A stretch of 64,000 bases of DNA, from positions 74,849,237-74,913,236 of the forward strand of contig CM055316.2 of NCBI GenBank assembly GCA_029255685.2. The letters run 5' to 3'. Position 1 is the first letter of the stretch. Every line of letters begins with the position of its first letter. Below, piece after piece: positions 11,196 through 21,966 of the stretch. A program made the position numbers and the translations under genes. The stretch is from Silene conica. Lineage: Eukaryota > Streptophyta > Magnoliopsida > Caryophyllales > Caryophyllaceae. The notes under the pieces are model-generated. The model saw only the letters and a list, made by a program, of their open reading frames with translations, did not search any database and had not been told where the DNA came from.

Positions 11196-12293
11196 TCATA
11201 TCCGAACGATAGCAACTCCGAGTTGATCAGCCGCTTTATGATCATCAAACCGGAAACTCCAAACTTGAATGACATCATTGACACGAAAGCCATTACGAGA
11301 AGCCACGTCCTTCCATGGCCTCAACAAGGTATTGTAACGATTATTATTCATCTTCCACTTCTTCAATCTGATTTCCTCATAACAACCCATTGGCTCGATC
11401 AGCTTCACCTGTAAATATTCATCCTTCTTTGCTATCTTTTTTTCTTCGTCGTCTCTCAAGAACACAGGCTTATCAACGAAATTCTTTTGATTAAGTAGCA
11501 ATCTGCACAAGTTCGGGCTAATATCTGAATCCGTCAATGGCTTCTCCTCAATCAGCTGAATATCCCTACCATTCAACTTGTTTATTTTCTCAAGGTACTC
11601 CGACGGCAGTTTCTTAACGACCGGCACATAAGAGTTACTGTTATCAGTATCACTGCGTTTCTTAGTGTTGCCACTCTTCTTGACTTTGACGATTTTTCTC
11701 GATTTTACTTTGGCGATTTCAAAGGGGTTTTGAGCAGTACGAGAAGTCAGCTTCAGTCTTAGAACTAATGGTTTAGCAGCAGCAGCAACAACAGAGCAGC
11801 AAGCATCTGCAAGTATATCCAAATTACTACAATCTTCAATCACACTCTTTTCTCTCCAACACTGTTCACGATCCTCATCCTTACCAAGTCCAGCAAACCC
11901 GATTTTTCTTTTCAAGCAAGGACGATCCTCATCATTACAGAGTCCTGCAAACCCGAGTTTTCTTTTCAAACCACGACGATCGTAGTACTCAGAAATAGCA
12001 TGTAATGCTGAAACCCTGTTGTTTGTAGAAAGAGCAGGGGTTTCTTTGTAGGCTGAAGTCGAACAGGACGTACCAGCAGCAGCAACACCAAATTCATCGA
12101 AATTACAAGCATAATCCAAAACCCTTCTCTTAATTGTCACAAATTCAACAGGTTTTCCGACGTTAATAAATTTGGGTTTGTGTTGTTCAAGATTCAGCAT
12201 CGCATCTTCGAATTCTTCCTTGCTTAAATAATACTTGCATGTCTCGATTTCCTGCAACATATAATCTTCAACTACCATTACCTCTTCACCCAT
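11196..12293 (-). CDS. B3 domain-containing protein, DUF313 subgroup
   Basis: This is a single-exon gene of 365 codons from the ATG at 12293. An in-frame ATG eight codons upstream is possible, but MGEEVM looks the better start. The C-terminal half (about residues 230-365) has the landmarks of the plant DUF313 B3 subgroup: LPSEYLEKINKLNGRDIQ, IEEKPLT, RLLL, LIEPMG, RLKKWKM, WKDVASRNGFRVNDVIQVWS and a final LGVAIVRI. These proteins are predicted nuclear DNA-binding factors of mostly unknown targets. The N-terminal half is not conserved in a way I recognise and contains a short internal repeat (KRKLGFAGL / KRKIGFAGL, about residues 110-135). Degraded pieces of this locus lie at 1898-2189 and 8541-8599, so the family has duplicated locally. 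The ORF is intact. Confidence 0.9.
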   Translation of the reverse strand: MGEEVMVVEDYMLQEIETCKYYLSKEEFEDAMLNLEQHKPKFINVGKPVEFVTIKRRVLDYACNFDEFGVAAAGTSCSTSAYKETPALSTNNRVSALHAISEYYDRRGLKRKLGFAGLCNDEDRPCLKRKIGFAGLGKDEDREQCWREKSVIEDCSNLDILADACCSVVAAAAKPLVLRLKLTSRTAQNPFEIAKVKSRKIVKVKKSGNTKKRSDTDNSNSYVPVVKKLPSEYLEKINKLNGRDIQLIEEKPLTDSDISPNLCRLLLNQKNFVDKPVFLRDDEEKKIAKKDEYLQVKLIEPMGCYEEIRLKKWKMNNNRYNTLLRPWKDVASRNGFRVNDVIQVWSFRFDDHKAADQLGVAIVRI

Positions 12294-12457
12294 AATTGTA
12301 ATTGTAAATAATCTCAATTCGATTCCGAATAATGTAATCGTAAGTTATATGAATAAGAGATGAAAAGTTTGAAGGAATAACTCAAGAAAATTATATGATG
12401 ATCAGAGTAATTGCAAGAAAATTAAAAAGAGAATGAATTAAGAATGTTGGTATCAGA

Positions 12458-12464
12458 TTATATA
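12458..12464 (-). promoter_or_regulatory. Candidate TATA box of the B3 gene
   Basis: On the minus strand this reads TATATAA, about 165 bp upstream of the ATG at 12293, leaving room for a 5' UTR of roughly 130 bp. Position and sequence only; no transcript data. Confidence 0.4.
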
Positions 12465-12479
12465 GTTAGAAGACAGAGA

Positions 12480-13068
12480 GTGAAAGGAGTAGTTGATTAG
12501 GATACAACTGTCTTCAACCGTTAATTAGCTTCACTGTCAACTGTCAACCCAATTTTAATTTTAATTTTGGTAATTTTTCTCTTCTTTTTGGTAATTTTTT
12601 TGTTGTTTTAATTTATTAAATAATTTAGTTTATAGATTTTCTTGAGATTTTTGTTTCCAAATTTGGGAAGAGGAGCGTCTTTCCTAATTCCGAATTCTAT
12701 TACAAGTTCTAAGATGCACAATCGGATATTCATCATGGTAATAGTAAAACGCTTTAATTAATTTTTGATTTTTGGTTGATTGTTTTATTTGTACTAAAAG
12801 AAAGTAAATTTGAAGAAATTGTAAGGTTGGGTTTTGATGTAAGAATTAATTTTTCAAAATAAAAATGTTTTGTATAACCACAAAGAGTATATGAATGAGT
12901 TGAATCTATATTTAGATATGTATCCGTTTAACACATTTTCATCTATTTATTTTGACATCACAAATTTTCATTTAAGATGGACACTAGAGTAAGTAAAAGC
13001 TGATAACCGATAACCGATACCTGATAGCAGCCTGATCTATCAGTTTGTTTGGTGATCTTGAATTACTC
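12480..13068. other. Intergenic DNA upstream of the B3 gene
   Basis: AT-rich sequence with no supported gene. A short gataaccgat duplication occurs near 13000-13016. This side was continuous with 14387 onward before the LINE insertion. Confidence 0.5.
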
Positions 13069-13105
13069 TTAAAAGTTACTTTTTTTTTTTTTTTTTGACA
13101 TGAGC

Positions 13106-14208
13106 TTATGATCTTAAACACAAATGTGCTTTAGCTAAAGCATGTGCAGATCTATTAAGGTTCCTAGGGCAATGACTTACAGAAAAACAATGAAAATTAT
13201 TACTAATATGTAAGATATCCTTTGTTATTGATGTGATATCTTTGTTGAGGATGGCACATCCATTAACCTGTAAGACGAGGTTAAGACAATCGGAAGTTGC
13301 GTCAATGTGATAAAAGCCATCTGAAACTGCATCCTTACAGGCTTCCAAAAGCGTCGATGCCTCTGCCAAGATAGGGGAAGATGCCCAAAAACGTTTGACC
13401 CCCCATTTAATCGTTCTCCCTTGAGTATCACGGAAAATCCATGCTGCAGATGCTTTGAGAGATGAGTTCCACGCTGCATCACACTTAATCCTGATATGTG
13501 TTTGACACACAGACTGTCCAAGGATAGTAACAGGCAAATGATTTCTTAAACGATTGGCTAATGTCGAGGTATCCGTCTGCAGTGTTTGTTCCAAATTTCG
13601 CTTCTTCTTAAAGTCTTCTTTAGTCATATTGTCACCAGCATCGAGCGTAATCTTAGATAGAATGACAGTAAGACTGAATTGTTGGTTTTTAAACACCCTC
13701 TCATTTCTACCACACCAAATGTTCCAAATTGTAGAGAAGAAGGTAGATAGAAGGAAGACCTTATCGTCCATGATTAAAAAGGTTGAAATCCAATTGATGA
13801 TCCATCCTTTTATGTCGTGGTTAGTAGCATTAGACGTATGAATCCCCAGAGGAGAGCCCACCCAGATGTGAGAAGCAATAGGGCAGTCACGGAAGATGTG
13901 CTCCAAAGTTTCCACACTTTCGTTAGGTTGACAGAAGACACAGAAACCATCAGATGGGCAATTTCTTTTACTCAATTCCTCGGCACAAGGTAGAGTGTTT
14001 GTAAGAATTTTCCAAAGCAGAATTTTCCATTTATCCATAATACAGAGTTGCCACAATCTCGCTCTGCAAAACTCAGGAAATGCTGATGTTCTTCGCATAT
14101 TATCTCTGCGAGATCCCTTTTTTTCCCACGCTTGCTCTAGAGCAATGACATAACCACTTTTACTATTATATGTCCCATTCTGTGTTTTTAGCCAAATTAA
14201 TTTATCCG
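13106..14208 (-). pseudogene. LINE reverse-transcriptase C-terminal region (zf-RVT and RNase H)
   Basis: An open reading frame of about 368 codons is continuous from 14208, upstream of the first ATG at 14098. It begins with DKLIWLKTQNGTYNSKSGY, the typical linker of plant L1-type LINEs. It continues with a zf-RVT zinc knuckle (KILLWKILTNTLP, CVFCQPNESVETLEHIFRDC) and ends with an RNase H domain (IKCDAAW, AEASTLLEA, SDCLNLVLQ, RSAHALAKA) that keeps the acidic residues. The reverse transcriptase proper is missing, so it cannot act alone. The frame is unbroken, suggesting either a fairly recent insertion or chance preservation. Confidence 0.85.
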
Positions 14209-14213
14209 AATCT

Positions 14214-14345
14214 CACTAGTAGAAAAATAGTTATTTGCGGCGCCAAAAAAGTGGCCATTTGCGGCGTTTTTGGAGTAGCAGCAAATAAGGGGGCCGCAAA
14301 TAGAAAAAGCTATTTGCGGCGGGAAAAAACGCCTCAAATAGAGAA
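14214..14345 (+). mobile_element. CACTA-element terminus fragment
   Basis: The terminal word CACTAGTAGAAAAATAG is followed by direct and inverted copies of a subterminal motif (TATTTGCGGCG, CATTTGCGGCG, CCGCAAATAG). No second CACTA end or transposase is nearby. It is an isolated end enclosed in the LINE insertion. Confidence 0.7.
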
Positions 14346-14469
14346 GCTACTTATATTAAAAGTTGCGGCTTTATTAAAAGTTACTTATGAATTTGGAAAC
14401 CGAACTAATGACCGAACCCGATAACCGATATGTTGGTTTTTTCATTGTCTATGTTTTAGCTTCATCCCT

Positions 14470-14777
14470 AGGGCACTAAATAAAAGAGCTCATGATATAG
14501 CTCGATTAACGTTAACATGAGTGTAGCTGCCTTCTTTTACTGCTGCTTCAAAACAAAAACAAAAAATATAATTGGAAAGCAAATTCAAAAGTTGCTCAAT
14601 GTATGTTTGTGTCATCGACATGAGACATAATCAATATTAATGCCATTGTTGTGCAATCCAAAGTGGGAAGAAGACAGTTACGTACTTGCATTACAAAAAT
14701 GTACACATTGAAATATACTGGACTTGGTTAATATGGACCGAAAGATTATTTAGATACAAACATAATTATATCGAGCA
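14470..14777. repeat. 310-bp direct repeat, copy 2
   Basis: Partner of 10426-10738; see that entry. It ends about 25 bp before the Stowaway element at 14802. Confidence 0.85.
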
Positions 14778-14801
14778 CTATAACATACAAATTGTCTATT
14801 A

Positions 14802-15058
14802 CTCCCTCCGTTCATATCCACTTTGCACCTTTGCTTTTTCACGTTTGCCAACGCACTTTTACGTGCTAAATATTTTTAGCTACGTATTCGCAAAATTATA
14901 AAGAGTTAGATATTTTCAATGTATTCGTGAGGACGAATCAAACAAGATCTCGCATGAATATATTTTGTCTTACGTATTAAGAGAAAATTGATACCGAATG
15001 TTGATTTGCAAATAGTGTACAAAATCCAAAAGTACCACTTGAATTTGAATGGAGGGAG
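14802..15058. mobile_element. Stowaway MITE
   Basis: Starts CTCCCTCCGTTCATAT and ends GAATGGAGGGAG, with a TA duplication on both sides (14800-14801, 15059-15060). It is 257 bp long with no ORF. TA targets and CTCCCTCC ends define the Tc1/mariner-related Stowaway group. Confidence 0.85.
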
Positions 15059-15060
15059 TA

Positions 15061-16282
15061 TATGAGATGATAGTTATAAGTAAGCTCGACATTATCGAAC
15101 TTTTAAGAAATCACCTAAATATTAAATCGTTTTGACACTCATACCTGCAAAAGTACAGTTTACGGTGGCTTTATTATCTTAAAACATTATAGTGAAACCT
15201 GCACTCGACATTTTACTCGAGTACAGTCTACGATGTATGAAATGTTTATTTTTCTTTTTGTTAGATGTAGTTTATTATAAATTTTTTTTTACATATGCTA
15301 TCATTTTAGAGATGGATATTTTAGACTCACAAACACGATCAAAATACGTGTCAAATTCGGTTTTTATCCATTTGTGCTTATTACAAAATCTAAACTCGAA
15401 TTAGTTTTTAATTATTTTTCCTATTTTTTTAATTAGGGTGATGTCGAATTTGATACTACCGTATGACACTCAATGGTCATCCAAATGCAATCGCTAAGTT
15501 ACTAGTTTTCCGATAAAAGTTGGTTAAAGTAATTAGTATCCAAGATTTATGTAGTAAGAGGATCATATATCCGATGTACTACCACCACTCTATAATTTTT
15601 GAGCATTTATAATAATGTTTTTGAATTTCATTTTAAAGATTATGAGTATTGCAATAAAGTTTTTGAGTTCAATTATTAAAATATTAAGCTCAAAAACATA
15701 CAATAAAACTCAAAAATATTACAAATAAACTTGGTTATATTTAGTTTTAATAGAAAAAGTAAAATAAAATTCAACTTATAAATTTTAATAAGTACAGAAA
15801 AAATAAACATGCTCAAAAACAAATAAAGTTTAAGGTAATAAAGTAAAAAAAATACTCATATGTTCAAAAACAAATAATGTTTAAGGTAATAAGCTCAAAA
15901 AATATTCACATGCTCAAAAACAAAAAAAGTGAGGTAATACCTCCGAGGTATGTTCATATTTCTCAAATTTATGAGTTACGATGTCACAATTCACACTATT
16001 AATCTATTCCACCCGATAATCTATTTTAAACGAGCACATAAACTGTCGTAACAAATACCCGTATACTATAAATCCGTTAATAACGTTATTATTCGGTCAC
16101 AAACTTGTGACCTAACTTGTATATTATACGACCGTCTCAACCTCTAACAAAAACTACAGGTTTAAATTTCCGTATGTAACTTGAGCCGTTGAGCGCAAAA
16201 CATAAAGGTTAACCCCTGCAAAAACCCTAAACCCCAAATTCAAACTCCTTTTTCCCCAATTCAGTTCATAGAACCCTAGAAA
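15061..16282. other. AT-rich intergenic DNA
   Basis: No gene supported. A diverged tandem of about 55 bp (words such as tgctcaaaaacaaataa...ttaaggtaataa) repeats at about 15790-15940. The last 80 bp are probably the 5' UTR and promoter of the RPC8 gene. Confidence 0.5.
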
Positions 16283-18861
16283 ATGTTCTTCCTGAGCAAA
16301 TTGGAGCACAAATTACGAGTACCTCCGCACAAATTAGACCTCCCTATTGAAGAATCAATCACAGACGAACTTCAATCCATCTTCTTAGACAAGGTTTCAC
16401 TTCTCCGTTCTTCCCTTAATCGAACTTCATTGTTATTTCTTTCGTAATTGGATTAATTGCGAACTTAATTACTTGTAATTGATGTAGGTAATTTCAAAAT
16501 TGGGTCTTTGTGTATCGGTTTACGACATCTTATCGATTGATGGTGGCTTCGTCTTACCTGATAATGGTGCTCCTACGTATACAGTGAGTTTTTATTCAGT
16601 AGTGTTACTGTAATTGTTGTGAAATACTCGTTTTACACGAACTTACGATTAAGACGGCTTTACACAAGAATTTGTGTTTTTAGGGTGGATAGTTTGTCAT
16701 TTGATAGGGAAAATGTGGTGCCAATACGTGAGTTGGGGCTTCTTAATTAGAATTGTGTTGAAGATTTTTATTGTGTCGGCGGCTAGAAGTGTTAGAACTT
16801 AGCGTGCATTAGGGATTAGTGGGATGTTAACTTGACATTATGAATATAATGTAGAAGCAGTGCTTCTAAAAAATGTAATTAATACGAGAATGTCCCAATC
16901 ATTTGTTTAACTCCTATTAAAGTGCCCTTTTAAATGAATATAAAAGGTAAACAAATGATCAGTACGGAATGGAGGGAGTAATGGGACATTTTGAATATTG
17001 TTTTAATGTAGTATCATGTCATCATCTACTCTGGTCATTAGTTCTACCAATAGCGGATTCTTGCAGAACCATAAATGAGAAAGGTGTCGAAAGTCATTCT
17101 TCCTAAAATTTTGTATCTTTTATTGTTTTAAAGAATAGTAGTAATTTGTCCTTTGTATTGTTTCATTTGTTTTATTGCAGGTGGTTTTTCGCATGATTAT
17201 GTTCCGCCCATACGTTGGAGAAATTATAGAAGGAAAGCTCATAGAGTCAGACACAAAGGGAGTCCGCTGTATGTATTTGCAATTGTTTTGTTCATTTCAT
17301 TGTTCCACATTCCTCTCTTTTTGTTTTTCTCAATTATAGGAAGGCGTGGCGATAGCATGTTTGAGTACCAACCCCTTTCCCAATAAAAATAAGGCTGCTG
17401 GATTTTTAATGTTTAAAAGCAGAATTGTAGTAGAAGAATTCAATGATACTATTTTGCCATCGTAGCAAATTTGCACCAAACTTAAATTGCTTGTTACGAT
17501 GATAAAAAGTACGTGCTATATTGGCTATCCTTAGACCTCCACCTTTACTTCTTTCCTTTGTCAATGTTTCGTCGCTATAATTAGTTCTTCAGTACCTAAT
17601 GTGTTTTTCAGCATACAGCTCCTGTAAAATTGTGTGCTTATTGTTTACTGTATTTATACTCCTCCGTAATATAATGTTGTTCGTATGAGACTTGTTACGG
17701 TCAAAGTTCAGAACTTTGATTGTAAATTTCTCACACGATATACTAAGAAACTACGACATGATATTAAAATATTCAGTTTGCTGTCAAAATCTCTTTCACC
17801 AAATTACAAAAATCACTTGTGATTTTTTTATGTAGAAGACACGGTGAGAATGTCTTCTTGAAGACCATATAAAGTTGGTTTGCTATGGAGGGAGTATTAT
17901 TTCTATACTTGATTGAGACCCTTTGTCCCTTTGTTGTAGAGGATTACATTTACAGTACCTATAAAATCACTTTCCTTGCTGACTCCGCTGAAGAGTACTT
18001 AATTTTACTCCTTCGAAAATGATGGCATTTAATGGCGACCCTTTCTAATTGCAGTGTCGCTAGGATTTTTTGAGGACATATACGTACCGTCATACGCTCT
18101 ACAACAACCTGCACACCTGTTACCCGATCCAGAGAGACCGTACGTAACTACTATGATCTAGTTTAAATTTGGTTCCAAGGATATACAATATTGAAGTTTG
18201 AACTTTTTACCTGAGTTATTGATAACCTTTATGGGAATTGCAGAAGGGAGAAATTTTGGGTGTGGATGCATGAGGACGTGGAAGATTTTCGTGTTGAGGG
18301 AAATGAGGTTAAGATGGCTCACTTATCTAGTTATCTGTCTTTAACTCTTTATTAATATTACACTCATTGGTTTGACTTGTTTTTCTGCTTCGTTTGCAGA
18401 TACGCTTTCGAGTTGTTTCTGTTGACTATCCTACTGTTCCTTTAGAGCAAGAAGAAGGTTGCAAGCCTTTCGCTCCAATGGTGGTTATTGTAAGTTCTTT
18501 CATTTTACAGGCACCTATATAACATGGGAGTTGCATCTGGATATGGACTAATTGCTGCATTTATTTTGGCTAATTTTTTTACATGTCATTGTAGTACGTC
18601 TTGTCCATCCTATGGCTCTCATTTAACTAGAGCCCTAGATGTCATACAATAAGGATAGTGTAAAAAGTTCACTATTTTGTTCCACTTGATATTAAGTGGT
18701 TGTATTATTTTGAGATTGTCCAAAAAGAAAATGTAGGCTATATAAGCTCGACGGAAGGAAGTACAAGTTTATTGTCCAGACTCATGATAGTTTCTTTTGT
18801 ATTCCTCTGCCAGGGAGAAATGAGCATGGAGGGTTTAGGTCCTGCAAGTTGGTGGGTATGA
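16283..18861 (+). CDS. RPC8: DNA-directed RNA polymerase III subunit RPC8 (Rpb7-like, C25)
   Basis: RPC8 is the Rpb7-family stalk subunit of RNA polymerase III, which pairs with the C17 subunit and works in initiation on tRNA and 5S genes. Seven exons join in frame: 16283-16393, 16488-16583, 17181-17268, 18055-18139, 18244-18307, 18400-18489 and 18814-18861. The product starts MFFLSKLEHKLRVPPHKL and has the SHS2/Rpb7 N-terminal pattern (exons 1-3, through VVFRMIMFRPYVGEIIEGK). The OB-fold part follows (LSLGFFEDIYVPSYAL, FWVWMHEDVEDF, IRFRVVSVDYPTV), and the end is SMEGLGPASWWV. Length is about 194 residues, normal for the family. Intron 2 holds a MITE (16885-16978) and intron 3 another (17659-17894). 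Confidence 0.93.
16885..16978. mobile_element. Small Stowaway-like MITE in RPC8 intron 2
   Basis: The inner arms CAATCATTTGTTTAAC and GTAAACAAATGATC are inverted. The right end is GGAGGGAG followed by TA, while the left end is degenerate. The same arm sequence is seen at 31208-31296 in the transketolase gene. Confidence 0.5.
17659..17894. mobile_element. Probable Stowaway MITE in RPC8 intron 3
   Basis: The left end CTCCTCCGTAATATAATG and right end CTATGGAGGGAG are both flanked by TA. Internal arm similarity is weak, so boundaries are tentative. Confidence 0.45.
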
Positions 18862-19943
18862 TACATAGCTTCTGGGGCTTGGCTTGTCGGAAAAATTCAA
18901 GCATAGTTATTGACGAGCTTGGGATGTCAGCTGTTTTGGAGGTTTAACTTATTTGAAGATACTACTAGCTTACTAACCGGAAGAGATCTTTAAATATCTG
19001 GATTTGCACCTCTTTTCACCGAAGGTATGATAACCTTCAACCCTCGGGAAAGTTAGATGTACATACATTCACGGATAATTAGGGTTCTCAAAATTCAGAT
19101 ATGAAATATTTCGATTCTTAATGACAATGGTCATTTTGTCGGCGGAAATGAAAATTGGTGTGATGAATGCTGGATTGCAAATAAAGTTCGTTCATCATAC
19201 CCTTATGCGTAATCACTCTGTACAACCAACTATTTGTGGTCCTTTCGACTCTTTTTATATAGTGTCGCTTCTTATGTCGACGTGGTACTAACAAATTTAG
19301 CTATGGAATCCTTACCCAATCCTCGACTATATGACACAAGTTAGCTAATTGGCGAAGTAATTAAGTGGCCCGCTTTCGACTTGTTATATTGGCAACTAAG
19401 TAGGCTTTAATAGGCAAGCATCCCACTTAAGGGTATACTAATTTTAGCTATAATCTTACTAGATTTCAGTCTGTAGATCAGTGAAGAGTTTGATTTTCAT
19501 GAACACAATAAAAATAGTCTATTTTTTCTGAAAAGAGTCGTAACTCGTGAGACCAATTCCGAGTTACCGTTGCTACTATTTTTCTTACCGTCATTTTCAA
19601 ATGTTTGTTGACAATTCTTCACATAATTTGAACAAACGTATGCATAAAACGACCCTGAAAGAAAAATATATTTCCCCATCACCATTAATTGAGCCAAGCA
19701 ATGGGCAATTGCTGCATTGTCGGATTCAGACGAAGAGCTCAAAAATTCAAAATCGCCCTTTCCAAAGCATTTGATTGAAATATATAGATTCAAACATCAG
19801 ACAATTTCACATGTCGAATACATTCGAATGTCTCACCTCATAAAACAAAATTAAAACAGTACGACTCATTTGACAGGTCTATTTATATATATACTCGAGT
19901 ACACGACTTTTAACCCGAACCAACAAAAAACCGATAAAATATC
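18862..19943. other. RPC8 3' flank and spacer to the PMEI gene
   Basis: The first few hundred bases are probably the RPC8 3' UTR. ORFs at 19497-19793 (-) and 19547-19774 (+) overlap each other and show no domain. I do not accept them as genes. Confidence 0.5.
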
Positions 19944-20549
19944 TCAAGGTGAGTATTTATTAGCAAACTGATTAACCAAAGCAAGAGCATTACTAGTACA
20001 CTGCATTACTCCCATAAACTGTGCCTTAATACCAGACTTAATCCTCCGATTTAAGGACTGACTCTCATCAACACAGGTACATAAATCAGTAATAGCAGCA
20101 CTAGTCCAAGTCTGGACATTACTCATATGCCATTTAACATCCCACGACCGAGCTCGACCCGATATCTGAAACTCGTGGATCGATCTACCGAGCCGGTCCA
20201 CAGTGTCCCCTATCTGTTCCATACAATCATGGACCACCCCAATATCTCTGGCCTTTAGTCCTCTAGTATGGCTGAATTGGGCCATATACGCCTTAGCATA
20301 ACGGGCTTTGCCTAAGCTCACAATTAGTGCAGTTTGGGCCAATTGACGTGGGCTTTTTCGGATTGTAGTAGCATAGTTAGAGAGGGACTGGACACATAAT
20401 AGTGGGTAGGTTGTCGACCTACACTTGGATTTGATGAAGTTATTCGTTGTCGTAGTAGCAGTAGTAGTTGTTGTTGTTGTAGCGATTTTCATCGTTACAG
20501 CGAATGTGGTGAGGAAGAGGAGGAGGATTGGAAGTGGGTGGTAAACCAT
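19944..20549 (-). CDS. Pectin methylesterase/invertase inhibitor-like secreted protein
   Basis: PMEI-family proteins bind and inhibit pectin methylesterase or invertase in the cell wall or apoplast. This single-exon gene of 201 codons starts with a hydrophobic signal peptide (MVYHPLPILLLFLTTFAVTM). A Thr-rich spacer of about 15 residues follows. Then come the four conserved cysteines of the fold: CRSTTYPLLC (first pair) and, later, CMEQI and the CTC cluster. The motif TAALTDLCTC-like (here SAAITDLCTCVDE) and the terminal ALALVNQFANKY are typical. Which enzyme it inhibits cannot be read from sequence. It sits alone, convergent with RPC8. Confidence 0.9.
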   Translation of the reverse strand: MVYHPLPILLLFLTTFAVTMKIATTTTTTTATTTTNNFIKSKCRSTTYPLLCVQSLSNYATTIRKSPRQLAQTALIVSLGKARYAKAYMAQFSHTRGLKARDIGVVHDCMEQIGDTVDRLGRSIHEFQISGRARSWDVKWHMSNVQTWTSAAITDLCTCVDESQSLNRRIKSGIKAQFMGVMQCTSNALALVNQFANKYSP

Positions 20550-20595
20550 GATTATTAATTTTTGGTGTTGTGAGTGAAGAGTTAGATGATAGGTG

Positions 20596-20603
20596 TATTT
20601 ATA
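20596..20603 (-). promoter_or_regulatory. TATA box of the PMEI-like gene
   Basis: TATAAATA on the minus strand, 47 bp upstream of the ATG at 20549, so the 5' UTR would be very short. Confidence 0.55.
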
Positions 20604-21966
20604 ATGGAGGAGTAAAGTCTAGGGAGAGTTTTATGGGAAATGAAATAGAAGGGAAGGTGTTCACTTCACATGGGTTGTTTTCCACAAATTTTTGATTCTG
20701 ACGATTAGATGAGAGTATCCGTCTGAAGTTTAAAAGCGAGCAAATAACGTAGATAAGAAAAAATCACAATGTTTATATATAGGCGAAAATTTTGTCCTTA
20801 TGTGAATGACATTTTTTTTACTGTTTTAATTTTAAGACGGATTTATGCGAGAATTGGTTGTTTTTTATTTGAACTTCAGGATGGAGGCCATGTGAGTTGG
20901 ATTTGCATTTAATTCCACTGTGTAGTGTCAGTATACTTAGTTTTGGGCCAATATTTATCAAGAATTCAAGATCGAATGCTACTCTTATCACAATTGCTGT
21001 ATTGAACAGTTACAAAATTGCAGTGATTACACTATTAATGTGATTCAAAGTACACTTCGACAACAAATGTGTATATTGGCAATAAAAAACACATAAATAA
21101 AGTTGACTTTGAAGATACTAATAAGTATTTTCAAAGTTTGCCAAGATTAAGCATAGTAGAAATGAAATTAAACAGATTATAAATAAAAATGGTGCTTGTA
21201 GTACTGATCAAGACCTTATTAACTAAGAAATATATGGCGAATTTGAATTTAGGTTATAAAAAATCAACTTTGAAAGTAAGGACTTTAAGTCTATTACTGG
21301 ATGGAAGAGGTTAAACAAATCTGTGGGTAAACCCTCAGTTATATATGTGATAGCTTGCAAACCACGTATATTAGGTAAACTAATAAAATTGAAGTGTTGT
21401 GAACAATTATTGCTCTGTTTTCTTTAGCTAAGAAGACGGAGCAATAACTATTTGCGAGGTATTTATTTAAAATTTGGACGTGAAAACCTTTTCTACCGCG
21501 GCAAAAGTCATCTGAAAATAAAACCAAGTGATATAAAAGACCTACCCGGCTACCCTCATGACGGGTAGCCCCAAACTGAAAAATACGTGAGTCGGAAAGC
21601 TGAGTAACAAAGCATATCTCAATATAAGCAGCAAGTCAGCAACTGGAAATGAAGTATGTGTACTACACATAACAGTCCTGTTGTGGATATCATACATTCA
21701 TACTTAATGCAATGCCGAACAATAGTGACGGATAACAGCTTACTGAGATCTTCCATAGTACCGAATTAATTGTCCATGTATATATACCTCAACTGCTCAA
21801 TGCACAAAATATACAAGATGCTTTCCCCAATTTTACATTTGATACTGCTACTGTAATGTTTCACAGCAACTCCGAAGAGAACTTTGAAGCTGCCCGTGAA
21901 ACTATACGATCATAGTATTATACTGCACAGCTTTGAAGCTGGCAGCGTGTATATACTCCGTATTAT
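20604..21966. other. Intergenic DNA between the PMEI and PPR genes
   Basis: No gene supported. A short inverted repeat (CTACCC ... GGGTAG) lies at about 21549-21570. The region next to 21966 is probably the 3' UTR of the PPR gene. Confidence 0.5.

Larger units (their letters stand above)
13082..14373 (-). mobile_element. 5'-truncated LINE carrying a CACTA transposon end, flanked by one target duplication
   Basis: The 13-bp word TTAAAAGTTACTT flanks the insert at 13069-13081 and 14374-14386. Next to the left copy a T run (13080-13096) is the poly(A) tail of a minus-strand LINE. Coding remnants of its zinc knuckle and RNase H run from 14208 to 13106. From 14214 the 5' part is not LINE: it starts CACTAGTAGAAAAATAG and continues with TATTTGCGGCG-type subterminal repeats, as in CACTA (En/Spm) elements. 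Both parts lie inside the same target duplication. Confidence 0.75.
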
